A stretch of DNA of 64,000 nucleotides from Pomphorhynchus laevis (taxonomy: Eukaryota > Acanthocephala > Palaeacanthocephala > Echinorhynchida > Pomphorhynchidae). Positions within the stretch are counted from its first letter, which is position 1. Each line of letters starts with the position of its first letter. The stretch is from assembly GCA_012934845.2 (NCBI GenBank), contig WNNJ02000803.1, positions 1 to 64,000 on the forward strand, in the 5' to 3' direction. A program made the position numbers and the translations under genes. Below are positions 12,301 to 22,258 of the stretch, one piece after another. The notes under the pieces are model-generated. The model was given only the letters and a program-made list of their open reading frames with translations. It was not told the origin of the DNA and did no database searches.

Positions 12301-15300
12301 AAAAAAGGTATAAAAATTGAATCAGATAATAAAACTATACCTGTATTATATTGGAATCCAAAATTACATAAAAATGACTAAAATTACAAAATTACAAAAT
12401 TACATAAAAAGGTATATATCTAGATATGAACATTAAATTTACATCAATTAAATTTAGAAACAATTATTACAAGTCATTGTTCTATAAAATGATATAAAGG
12501 CTGAATCAGATAAGATATAGTTAATATATTAACTATATTAACTATAAATTATTTAAAATCTTAGACAATTATTTATTATTTATTACTTAATTATTAAAAT
12601 TTTATTTAGCATTTTTTAATTTATAAATAATATAATGTACGTAGATTCAGTTAGCTGATATGATTTATTCAGCATTAATCAAATGTTGCATTATGTGCTT
12701 ATAGAGCTGAACTACCGCTAGCACGAACATAAACGAATCGCTTTAATGTAGTGCATTCATTATGCCGTTGTAAAATATGGCCTGATTCAGGGATTGTGAA
12801 GAAGTTAAATATTAAAAAATTGGCAGTAAAAAGGCAACAACTAAAATTTTACAGAAATAATTTTATTCGCATCATGGTAGATTAAAATATCAATGTTCCA
12901 AAAGTTAATAACAAAGCCCTAATAGTGGTACAGATATCAGTGGTTATCGATGATGTCGCCTAATATACAAATTAGCTGGAATAATTAATGAAATTATTCA
13001 GATATTAAAAAAGCTATAGAATTAACTCGTCATCTCGAAAATGACGATATTCAAACTTACTAAATTAAGGGATCACTATATAATAACAACTATTGATAAA
13101 GCTAGTAAAAACTTTGTCTTTATATGCAAATAGCTTTATTATGATATACTGATGAAATAAGTTAATTATAATAATTTAAATGTAAATGAACAATATGAAC
13201 AAGTTATTTTAGTTTAGAAACAATTATTACAAGTCACTGTTCTATAATGGATAAAAAGAGTATAAAGGTTAAATCAGATAACAAAACTATACCTATATTA
13301 TATTGGAATTTAAAATTACATAACGATTTAATAAAATTAGTTATATAATGACCTAAATGCTTATTTCGTAAGCTGATTAATTGTGGAAGCTTAAATACAT
13401 CAAATGCTAAATCATTAACTTTACATACTTAACAGTTTTGTTGCAATTATTTCTATAACTATGAAAGACTTCAAATTAAACACCTGCATATTCTCATTTT
13501 TAGAATTTAGAATTCATATTCTCATTTAGAGTTTGCTTAGTGTAGCTAATTAGTTTTGCCCGACTCATTAAAATTTTTGATAATAAAAGTTTTGAAACAA
13601 CCAAATATTTCTAATTATTGTTAAAAGAGCGTTGGGAAAATAATATTTGACAATTAGATAGTCTCTAAAAAGTTATTATATCAAAGCAAACATTTTTGTG
13701 ATAAATGTTTAAAATATTTTAGTTATTGATTTAAAGTAAAATTTAATAAGATGCTACTTATTTAATCATCATTTAAAATTAATGTGCCAGTATAATTACT
13801 TATTACTTAATAGTTTAGTCATTTAATTAACCATTTTTTATTATAATTATCGCTTTTGATGAACTATAAAAAATAAATTAATAAAATAAAATCAACTATA
13901 CTATAAAGTATATACTATACTTTGATAAACTATACTATAAAAATAAATGAAACGATGTATATACTTTTGTATTTCCTGGATGCAACGTGCCTTGCAAAAA
14001 ATGCTCAAAGCATCCCAGTTTCCATAATCCAGACTGTTCGCTTATAAGAATCGATTCCGGACATATATTACCATGTAAAATTTTCCCATCGTCATGCAGA
14101 AATTTTAATGCGTTGCAAATCTAAAAAAAAAACAATTTTTAAAACAAAGTCAAAATATAATTAATTAAAAACGTAAGCAAATTTGTTGAATAATAAACAT
14201 TTAATATGTCAGAAATGTTAAAATTGTATGTTAGATATTATAACCTCAAATCATACGAATTTTTAATAGTCAACATTTAGTAAAATTTGTTTCAAGTATA
14301 ATAAAGAAAGCAATGATGTAAATGTAAAATACGATAAATTGTAAAATATAAATGCGTTTTATATTTACATCCGGAAACACATCTAATTTTTAGAAATTAT
14401 TTATATGTAAAATAAGTTTCTCAAAAAAATATTACTATTTAAGAAATTAAAAAGTACAAAAGGATATGTCGCTTTTTGAATAGAAATAAACTTGTCGCAA
14501 ACGGCCTGTTCGACCACCGTCAAATGTTCTCATATTTTGATCATCCATGTTACATCAAGCAAGCATGCTACCGTAGCGCCCATCTTATCGTCCGAAGTTA
14601 TCAAAAGTCTTACAGGGAGGATCTGAAGATTATTACTAGAAACAGTGGGGTAGGACGCATTTCCGCTTGCGGTAGCCACTTCGGGTGTGATTGTGCCACT
14701 TGGCGTTGATGTGTCAGATTGGCCAGGATGTTTCGTCCGTAAATGCTTCTTTAGGATTTCTTGACAGTATATGATTTGTCACAATCCATATAGCGAAAAT
14801 ATCGAAGGTCCGGTAGAGTGGCATGGAATTGGTCGTTACTTACCAGAGATCCACTATTGGACGAGTTTCCGCACGTCCCGCTTGAATCGAGAGAACTCTC
14901 CGTCGGCGTATTATCAATATTTTCGACACATGCACGCCCCGTATGTTCAATTTCGAGTTGTCGCAAAGCACATTGTATTCCCAGAACTTCGTCAAGAAAT
15001 CGGCAGTTGAGTTTACTGAGGTCGGTCGACATCTTGTAAACATCCTTCTTGCATTTTTCCTGCGACTATCAGACATTTCGATAGTGGAAAAGATATCAGG
15101 TCGTTCATGGTGCCTGGGTGATTGCGCACTGTCACGGTCATGATTCGATGAACACTTGACGGATTACACAGATGAGACCCAGCCAAAGTGCTACACACGT
15201 TGTGACCATCTCCTAAATTGACAGCGCCTACGAATCTTATCAATCTGCTCTGATCGAAATGGAGGAAACTGACCGGACCCAAATCAGGTGGTGACACAAT

Positions 15301-18300
15301 CCGCTTGCACAACGAGTATTGGTTGACTGCGTCGCTGTTGTGGTCATCGCTACACGATGGAATCTGCTTCAGGTGCACGACGTGGTTTGACAAAGGAAGA
15401 AGGATGATCAGATCGTCAAAATCATTCGTCACATTAACGGGTGAACCTCCACAGCTACTTCGATTTGGATCCTCCTATAAATGTTTGCCCGACGAACTGG
15501 AGAGGGTTGGACTACAACGTAAAATCTAGGATTTTGATTCATAAACCTCCTTAGGAACATCAGCGGCAAGGTCGTTGTCCGCGAACAACGAGGTCGAGTA
15601 AGAAGCGGATAACGATTGATTTGTGTCGATATGCGTTCATCGAAAGAAAGATTTAAGCTGGCAACGGCAGTTAAACGTTGTACTAGGTCACTGCATAGTT
15701 CAATCTCCTTCTCTGTTAAAGGTTGTCCCATATCTTCAAGGCTCTTTAGAATGGCTTTAGCGCTACCTCTCATGATAGCTACTGACACCCTCTGAAATAA
15801 ATGTCCAACAGCTCTGCTGTATGAAATTCCGTTCCGCCAAGGCATAGACCGCTCAGTTAAACGAATTAACTTTTTGCCCGACAAATTCTAGCCCCTATAA
15901 GTCTCGATGACCGCTGCAACAAAGTTACAACCATTTTCTTCCGAATTACGTTGATACTTCCTATCTTTAACGCACATGGCATACCTGTTGGCGGCATAAG
16001 ATGGTGTATTGGCGGCCATGGACACATACGCTTTCTGTTGTGGATTGGTTACCGCAAAATCAACCGCCAGTGGTGGATCTTCGTAAATGAAAATATCCGC
16101 AGGGCGCTCTTGCAAATTCCTGACTAGATTGGATACCTATCTCGCTACTCTTAAGCCGGCTGATACCGCAGCTTGAAATATGATGTCTTGCACTCCGTTA
16201 TGCGTAATTTCAGAATATCCGCAAAACTTGCGAGTTAGAACATGAAATCCAAAATTGTCTGCTTGCCGTAGACAATGTCCGCATCTGTTGTCCCCATTAT
16301 TAATTGGCATAACCAGCCAAAAGAGGACAGAACACAAAATTCGTCCACGGACAAGTCCATCCGTGTCGTCTTGTTGGGTATGAACTGCAACCAAGCGCAG
16401 GCACGGGCACAAGCAACTGCCTTAGCCTTGCGGAATCGTTAGGGTTGGCGTTCTGCAGATCTTGTTGAAATGACTTATCATCGAGGTGCTTGGAAATCAA
16501 ATTTTGTCTGGTTTGTATTCCTCCTTTCCATGTGTCGTCATATGATGACAGACTATCCTTCAAGGATTCATATCCTGGGAAAATAAGCGGATCGAAACTC
16601 AATCTTCCAGCGATTAAACATACGCTAGACACAAATGCTGCAACCGAATGTTGACGACGGCTACGCAAACCCAATTCTCCCATTTTAGGGGTAGACGTGC
16701 TTGTTGCCACGTCTGCTGGTCAGGATAAATTGACCAATTCTGCCAAAGGTCCTCTTAATTGAGTGATCGATAGTTCACAAAAATTCACTAGCGAAGGCAG
16801 GGGCGACCGTGCGCATTAATTGGTTGACTTTGGGTGCAAATGCGCAATTCCGGATTAATGTAAATGCAACCTGTGGGTCGGGGATATTTTCCAGTTTTTC
16901 CAGAGCATGCATCGGCGATATGACTATTTTAGTATTCAAATATCCTGAGCAGTAATCACCAGAACCAACGGGGCTGCCTAGGATACAGAAATTCTTTGAA
17001 TAATTAAGGTTAGAGATAGAAGGGCATCTATTTCTAATAATATCAATTAGACTGGCCTCACCAATTATCTCAGTCTTACTCCAGTTTATGCTCAGTCCTA
17101 TTGCTGGAAAGTGCGACGACAAATAGTATAAAGCTTCTGTTACTGCTCTAGTGGCTCCGGCCACCACCCCATCATCAAAATAACATTTGTAAAAACCGAT
17201 TTCTTTAATTGTCGATATGTGAGCAATGGTACGGTTAATGCATAGACAAAACAGGAAAGGACCTATTGGGTCCCCTTGTTAAATCCCGCTTTGCGATTTG
17301 AGTGGTTCCAAATTTCCTAATCGTAAGCCAGAACCTCTGCCATAATACCACTGAAGTCACTTTGAAAGCTCCGGCAAATCCTTCTTTACAGCATCAACGA
17401 CATGACCACGACTTAACCAGCTAAATGCATTCTTCAAGTCAACCTTGATCCAAATCGAATCATCGTCTTGTCGGTGAACGTGAGGTAGCTGACGGAACTG
17501 CTGCATAATTTCTTCCATCCCGTTTGGAACCGCGACGCTGAGCTGGTTGGGCTGAAGTGCCTCAGCAAATAGTGGACCGAGTCTACTACATATGCACTTG
17601 GCACACAAGCGGCGCGACGACTCACCAACCGCAATAGGACGAATCCCACCATCGGGCTTATTCAAGGCTAGAAGGTTAGCACCTGCAAGAAAATATACGA
17701 GGTAACGTGGCAACAACCCGGCGAGTATGTGGTTGATCAGTGTCGGAAGCCGGTATAGAAGATAACCATGGTCTACTGATAGCATATCCTGCAACTGTAC
17801 TGCTCGCAATCCGAAGCAACCTGGAGAGGTAGAAGAAGAGGACGCCGAAATCGCGACCCGAACGGTTTTCGCATTAACTGACAGGCTAGACGACTAATCC
17901 AATGACGGGGAATCTGGGACTTCGCCTGACAGCGGATGTAGCTGAATTAGCTTTTCCCGTATAAACAGTGAAGAACTGCACAGGTCGCTAAAGCGAAGCG
18001 ACGCATGACCTTCCCGTAATTCTTGCTTCTAGCCAGATCGATCGCTTCGGTGATATTAAGTTTGGTAGAAGAAGCATTCGAACTATACACAAACGGGTGT
18101 TTTTTGAAAATTTCGAAATACATTCATTCTCCTTACCTTCCTCGAACAAGTCCATGCATAAAGCTATGTGTGAAACAACTCGATTCCCATATTGTTCACG
18201 TGTTGTCTCAGCCTGTAAACACAATTTTGGGAAGCTTAAAAGGCGAACCCAGTCATGGCTAGACTGTGAGCAAAGAGCCGGAAGAATTAGACTAGAGAAT

Positions 18301-19457
18301 ACACTTGCTGCTCGACGACGCAAACTCCATGGAATGCGCTTGACATTATTAATTGGCACCATCCACAGCTTGCGTAGCAGATCGAGCGACACTCTATTCG
18401 GACAAATACTTATCTCTGATGGGAAATCTCCAAGCGCGAATTCAGAGGAGTTACTGATTGGTTCCGGTAGAGTTGTATATTTCGCATGATAGGAATACAC
18501 CAATTGTCTTTCAATATCGACCTATTGAAGCCGAGTGGAAGACGGCTGTCTACTTGAGCCGGGGCATCGCTTTGAAATAGGACCGTGTACTCGAAGACAA
18601 CCTGAATTTTTCAGTCGAAATGTCTCATGACAACATCACAGATGGATGTATCAGCCATTTGTTAGTTTCGAAGTTACCTTTGATTTGTTAGTTCTCGTTA
18701 TCATTTATAAAGATTGATTTAAAAATTGATTTAATTGAATTTAACTAAATTCAATGATTTCATTAACTGATACAAATATCGTAATAAATTAAAAAGACTT
18801 ACCTGCATTATTCCATATCGTATTTCTATATCACTAAAATTATGGCTGCCTCCTGAATGACGTAAACAGTCGGCCAGGCTACATGATACCGGTTCAGTTA
18901 TAAAGGCAATACTATCCCTATATGAAAAAGCATGAGACGTAAATATATTAACTCCAGCAAAACTTAAAAATAATTTTTAACCTTGATTCTTCGAGTTGAT
19001 GCTGAATCGCCAATAAACGAGGATGTTTTAACCTAGTCAACTGTTGGACTCCATTTCGAAACAATTCAATCAATTCATCTTTGGTATGTTTATTAAATTT
19101 AGACCATAAGCGTTTTTCCAAAAGAAACATACTTCCAGGCTAAACAAAAATGGAAAAATTAAATTATGCCATGTCAATGGTATTTTTACTTCTTTGGTGG
19201 ACTTTTTGACAGTAGAAAATATATGCCAAGCATTTCCTGGTCCAGCTAATCCAACTTCTTTGATAATCTTAAATTAAATTAAGAATTACAAATTACACTT
19301 AGACAAAACGGAAAACCTCGTATTCTCTAGTTAAAGGATTGCCAGGCAGAACGTCTCTGACACTACTCTGAACTGTAAACACAGTATCAACCATACCCTT
19401 TACCAACACATTCTTCACATTGTCGCCGACAATTTTCAATTTATCAAAATACTCCAT
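9184..19457 (-). CDS. SCYL2: SCYL2-like pseudokinase gene, exons 1-9 (3' part not in view)
   Basis: The product resembles SCYL2/CVAK104, a clathrin-coated-vesicle-associated SCY1-family pseudokinase of endosome/trans-Golgi traffic (family knowledge). Nine exons with GT/AG borders join in frame: 19305-19457, 19190-19267, 18982-19139, 18803-18917, 13965-14120, 11548-11769, 9594-9707, 9412-9540, 9184-9360. Diagnostic matches are NPLTREYEVF at the N-terminus, GVQQLTRLKHPRLLAIQH, HGNICPESILI where active kinases have HRD, GCF at the DFG site, and YIDCLFQVDNLQRSMFYKSL at the start of the HEAT-like part. All junction phases agree, which makes the model strong. The HEAT-repeat remainder and the C-terminal tail are missing: after exon 9 the minus strand enters an intron and then transposon sequence, so later exons lie beyond the window or are lost. 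Introns are inflated by LINE and PLE insertions. Confidence 0.87.
9412..9540 (-). CDS. SCYL2: SCYL2 exon 8
   Basis: 43 codons. STFFVDEMALKALDYIDCLF then QVDNLQRSMFYKSLLPLI matches SCYL2 FDDVGAVTLQYFDTLFQRDN. This is the junction between kinase-like and HEAT regions. Donor GTAAGC. Confidence 0.9.
9594..9707 (-). CDS. SCYL2: SCYL2 exon 7
   Basis: 38 codons. KSDVPKIVKKAIELLLSPDH then SSRPNANNFLK matches the end of the SCYL2 kinase-like domain (EEVREHVKMLLNVTPTVRPDA). Donor GTAAAA. Confidence 0.85.
9948..10069. repeat. Array of alternating inverted arms in SCYL2 intron 6
   Basis: Successive perfect stems: 9948-9954 with 9959-9965 (CATTTGA/TCAAATG, 4-nt loop); 9969-9979 with 9986-9996 (11 bp, 6-nt loop); 10022-10034 with 10042-10054 (13 bp, 7-nt loop); 10041-10052 with 10058-10069 (12 bp, 5-nt loop). 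The last two share their middle arm, so the order is arm, complement, arm. The arms are not simple AT: the second set contains CCCACC/GGTGGG. Confidence 0.8.
10205..10506 (+). repeat. Direct repeats in SCYL2 intron 6
   Basis: A block of about 40 bp (AAACGAACAAG...CTTATAAATTACTTTCGAT) occurs near 10216-10255 and again near 10463-10503. Between them, at about 10390-10450, ATAGTTTATAATC is repeated three times at about 20-bp spacing. No coding function seen. Confidence 0.6.
11548..11769 (-). CDS. SCYL2: SCYL2 exon 6 (C-lobe)
   Basis: 74 codons. NPNLNYMAMEYVDGSVSPSE and SDMFSVGSLIFTLYNNGNTL match SCYL2 PNPEYLAPEYI and SDMYSLGTVMYAVFNKGKP. Donor GTATAT, acceptor CAG, phase 0. Confidence 0.9.
12130..12690 (+). 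mobile_element. Penelope-like element fragment (RT N-part plus 3' tail)
   Basis: Encodes VFICKKLYYDILMREVN, SLETIITSHCSIMDKKGIK and TIPVLYWNPKLHKND. The xPKLHK motif preceded by FxFICKKxY marks the RT1 region of Penelope-like elements. The copy then carries the element's terminal sequence near 12636-12665 (CGTAGATTCAGTTAGCTGAT), which recurs at 32550, 43800 and 49150. It lies in SCYL2 intron 5, antisense to the gene. Confidence 0.7.
12780..13440 (+). mobile_element. Second Penelope-like fragment, more decayed
   Basis: DHYIITTIDKASKNFVFICK can be read at 13070-13135, matching the conserved DKAS.NF.FICK start of PLE RT. It is followed by a decayed copy of the 12.15-12.37 kb sequence. Multiple stops. 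Confidence 0.65.
13441..13964. other. AT-rich intron sequence, no gene seen
   Basis: Part of SCYL2 intron 5 next to exon 5. Nothing recognised. Confidence 0.4.
13965..14120 (-). CDS. SCYL2: SCYL2 exon 5 (catalytic-loop region)
   Basis: 52 codons, NALKFLHDDGKILHGNICPE and LWKLGCFEHF. HGN replaces the HRD catalytic triad and GCF stands at DFG, the pseudokinase features of this family. The acceptor follows a T-rich tract; the donor is GTATAT. Confidence 0.9.
14476..15430 (-). other. Unassigned sequence at the 3' side of RLE LINE C
   Basis: Richer in GC than the flanking intron. It holds short open frames on both strands (minus 15013-15432, minus 14751-15032) but none matches a domain I know. 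It may be the terminal part of LINE C or the 5' part of another element. Confidence 0.35.
15435..18503 (-). mobile_element. RLE-type non-LTR retrotransposon C inside SCYL2 intron 4
   Basis: Minus-strand order: linker (18503-17988; RLLSFPKLCLQAETTREQYG), RT fingers (17809-17357; FLAGANLLALNKPDGGIRPI), motif A region (WIKVDLKNAFSWLSRGHV), thumb (17167-16775), C-terminal knuckle (CGHCLRQADNFGFHVL), RLE-like PADIFI and LAVDFAVTNPQQ (16115-15888), and the end RAVGHLFQRVSVAIMRGSAK (15884-15429). It is the best preserved RLE LINE here, with only a few frame breaks over about 1000 codons. It sits between exons 4 and 5, on the gene's own strand. Confidence 0.75.
17357..17809 (-). pseudogene. RT fingers/palm of RLE LINE C
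   Basis: 150 codons. ALNKPDGGIRPIAVGESSRR is the group's signature; catalytic motif A reads KVDLKNAF. The following motif B (QQGDP-like, near 17270-17290) lies beyond a stop. Confidence 0.7.
18803..18917 (-). CDS. SCYL2: SCYL2 exon 4
   Basis: Completes the split Arg codon, then DSIAFITEPVSCSLADCL and DIEIRYGIMQ, matching SCYL2 FCTEPVFASLANVL and DVETKYGLLQ. Consensus donor GTAAGT. The following intron is 4.7 kb and contains RLE LINE C. Confidence 0.9.
18982..19139 (-). CDS. SCYL2: SCYL2 exon 3
   Basis: 158 nt. Encodes FLLEKRLWSKF and the hallmark GVQQLTRLKHPRLLAIQH...LEES. The conventional VAIK lysine position carries a hydrophobic residue, as in SCYL2. The exon ends inside an arginine codon (AG/G) that is completed by exon 4. 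Confidence 0.9.
19190..19267 (-). CDS. SCYL2: SCYL2 exon 2
   Basis: 26 codons encoding IIKEVGLAGPGNAWHIF then KKSTKE, matching the glycine-loop region of SCYL2 (GGNGLAWKIF...KKSTK). Acceptor TTTAAG and donor GTAAAA; phase 0 on both sides. Confidence 0.85.
19305..19457 (-). CDS. SCYL2: SCYL2 exon 1 (start codon exon)
   Basis: 51 codons from ATG (CAT at 19455-19457). MEYFDKLKIVGDNVKNVL followed by NPLTREYEVF matches the family N-terminus just before the kinase-like domain. The donor (GTCTAAGT, phase 0) is weak but is the only one that keeps the frame open. The upstream bases have no in-frame stop for 16 codons; this ATG is chosen by homology. Confidence 0.8.
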
Positions 19458-19690
19458 TCTAAACCAATGTAAAAAGTAAAAAATCAGAAGGTAATACCAG
19501 AACACACATTATTACAATTTTCGAATATTATAACAAATATTTACAATAACTAGTAAAGCAAAAAACATCATAATGTTGTCTAGAAATTATTTAATTTCAA
19601 ATTTTATTAAATTAAAGTTATCTCAATTATGACGAAAATTTTTTGTATTCTACTTGTATTTTTTTGTATTCTATTTTGTAATTTTTTGTA
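19458..19690. promoter_or_regulatory. SCYL2: SCYL2 upstream region
   Basis: 230 bp of AT-rich sequence between the start codon and the first transposon fragment. Any promoter must lie here or further up in transposon sequence. I see no clear TATA or initiator. Confidence 0.25.
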
Positions 19691-20375
19691 GTTCACAATC
19701 TCACTTTCTTAGAATTCCATTTGGATGATCACCTTTCTCTTAAACCCTTCGTTCGCAAAACTGTCCGCTCGTCTAATTTAATTCTCAGTGACATACGCCG
19801 TATCCGCCCCCTTATCGACTTCTGTTCCTGTATGTCTCTTCTTTCATCGCTTGGTTACCTAAAATCGATTACTGCCTTAGCCTTTTCGCCAATTCTCTAA
19901 AATCCACCATCCTACCCCTACAACGCATCATTAGCTCCGCCGTTCAAGTGCTCCTACGTCTCCGTAGCTTTGACCACACATCCACATCTCTTGCCCAATT
20001 CTTCTGACCTACCATCCACACACGCATACAACCCCGCAGTCTTCTCGTAACTTTTCGTCTCATCGCGGTCGGCTCCCCCATCGTTCATCCACCTCCCATT
20101 CTTAGACGACACTCATCCCACCTCTCTATCACTACGTTCCCGTCATTCCCTCATACTCTACGTTCCCAACTACTCTAACAACTACGGTCTCTTAACCTTC
20201 CTTCTCACCGCTCCGCTCACCGGGAATCAGCTCGCACTCGACGTCCACCACACTCTCTCTTTTATTGCATTCAAATGCCGCCTCTGTATCCCCCTCCTCG
20301 AAACATGATTTAGATTTTTATTTTTATGGTAATGTAAGTGCGCCGGCACGCATTTGCCACGTAAAAATAAATATT
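19690..20375 (+). mobile_element. L2-B LINE, 3' fragment
   Basis: The end of an L2-type RT (FLEFHLDDHLSLKPFVRK-like region, then the thumb) followed by the family's 3' signature, GCGCCGGCACGCATTTGCCACG, here split by small changes. Related copies: 30870-32508, 47430-48990 and 57690-59795. Broken by several shifts. It sits at the left edge of the Gypsy-1 fossil. Confidence 0.75.
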
Positions 20376-21448
20376 TTTTAAGAACGTAATATCTGCTGAA
20401 CATTGTGATCAGGCCATTCTAAATGCTTCATCATGGGATTATATTTATCGAAAATTCGAAAAAGACTACTCGAGAATAACTCCTTGTAACTATAAGAAGG
20501 ATCAGAAATAGCCTAGGCTATGGAGATGGCCAAAAAACAATCAGCTATTTTCGAACGATTGTACCTTCGCTCAACGCTTCTAAATCAAAGTCCACTTAAC
20601 GATTCACACGATGATGAAATCGTAAATCCGATAAATGTTGCCGAATTGTCTAATGTAAATTGGGAATGTTTTTTTCTGTGGTGAATTAAGGAAACATATG
20701 AGGACATCTTGTCCCGCGAAAGAGTCAACGTGTAATAATTGTGGAAAAATTGGCCATCATGCACGTGCTTGCCGCACTTCAAAGCGGAGTAATTTGACAA
20801 TTGTAACAATAACATGTTCACATCGAAAATCTAAACGTGTTAATACGATCACAATTAACGGCCAAAGCATTCAATGTTAATTCGATACTGGAAGTTTTAA
20901 TACCTTTATTTGCATTGAAACAGCAGCTAATCGACTTCAGTTTCCTAGTCGCTGGACAGGACGGGCAATTACCATGGCCACTAGCAATATGCAAACGCAA
21001 ACTCGTGAAGAACTTATCACTACAATCGAGATTAACAACACGATAATGTTACTTTTAACATAATGGATAAGTTGTGTACTGAATGTGTACTTGGTATCGG
21101 GTTCATGAAGCGTCATGAAAATGTCATGATTCGAATGGAATGCGTACTTCCATGGAATGCATACATAAGTGCACGTATCTTGCACTTATGCGAGAGGTCG
21201 ACATTGAATTAATTTGACCGTTTGAACACTGAAATCATGACTGCAGACCTATTGCTACTCGTTCAAGACGCTTTGCAAATTTAGATCGAATGTATATCAA
21301 AAACGAAATTGCAAGAATGTTGAAGGATGATAGAATTAAACATTTCACTTCCCCCATGGCGCGCCCAAATATTAATAAATTAAACAGAAAATCATTGACA
21401 AAGATTAGTGATTGATTATTCGCAAACTATTAACCATTATTATCTGCT

Positions 21449-21532
21449 TGACTTTTTCATTTTTGTTTGTGGACTTGTAAGCGTACAGCTTGTACGCATT
21501 TGCCACATTAAATAAATTTGTATTATTATACA
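21449..21532 (+). mobile_element. L2-A 3' tail, about 85 bp
   Basis: Contains only the last bases of L2-A: TTTGTTTGTGGACTTGTAAG, the GTACAGCTTGTACGC palindromic tail, and a TATTATTA end. It is an extreme 5' truncation inserted in the Gypsy-1 RT region. Confidence 0.85.
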
Positions 21533-22258
21533 GTCCTAGATGCATATCCACTGCCTAAATTTCAATCCCTTGTATCCGATTTCAGCTGTTATAAATTTTT
21601 CTCTGCAATAGGCTTGAGGTCAGCATATCACCAAATCGAAATTCATAAAGAAGATCGGAGGTATACATGATTTGAAGCAGACCGAAAACTCTACCAGTTC
21701 AAGAGTTTACCCTTTGGGTTAACAAACGCTGTTGCTTGTTTTCAACGAGTATGGATAACATAATCGAACTAAGAATTTAAAGGATACTTTTGCCTACTTG
21801 GACAATATCACTATCTGCGGAAAGACACGAGCTGAACACGATGAGAATCTTTCTTAATTTAGCAAAGTAGCAACGCAAATTGGCTCGACTTATAATTACG
21901 AGAAGTGGGACTTTGGTAGTACAGGTATTAAGATGCTTGTGTATCTGGTTTCACAAAGGAAGCTACATCCTGATACTGACCGTCTTTCAGCTCTACTCAA
22001 ACTTCCAACACCCTCCGACATGAAGGCCTTGAAACGAGTAATAGGGATGTTCACATACTACTCATCTTGGATCGAAAAGTAATCGGATAAAATTAAACAT
22101 TTGACTACTGTTACTAAGCTTTCCGATCTGTGAAGAAGCCGTTTCATATTTTGAACTTTTGAAGTAACATATTGCAAGTGCATGTTTATACCACATCAAG
22201 GGCAATCAAGAATAGACAGTAGAAACGGATGATTCATGCAATTGCTTGGCTGCCACTC

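Noticed and set aside
14751-15432. Set of overlapping ORFs on both strands as a host gene
   Set aside because: No conserved domain, frames overlap on both strands, and the stretch adjoins RLE LINE C. Reported only as unassigned.
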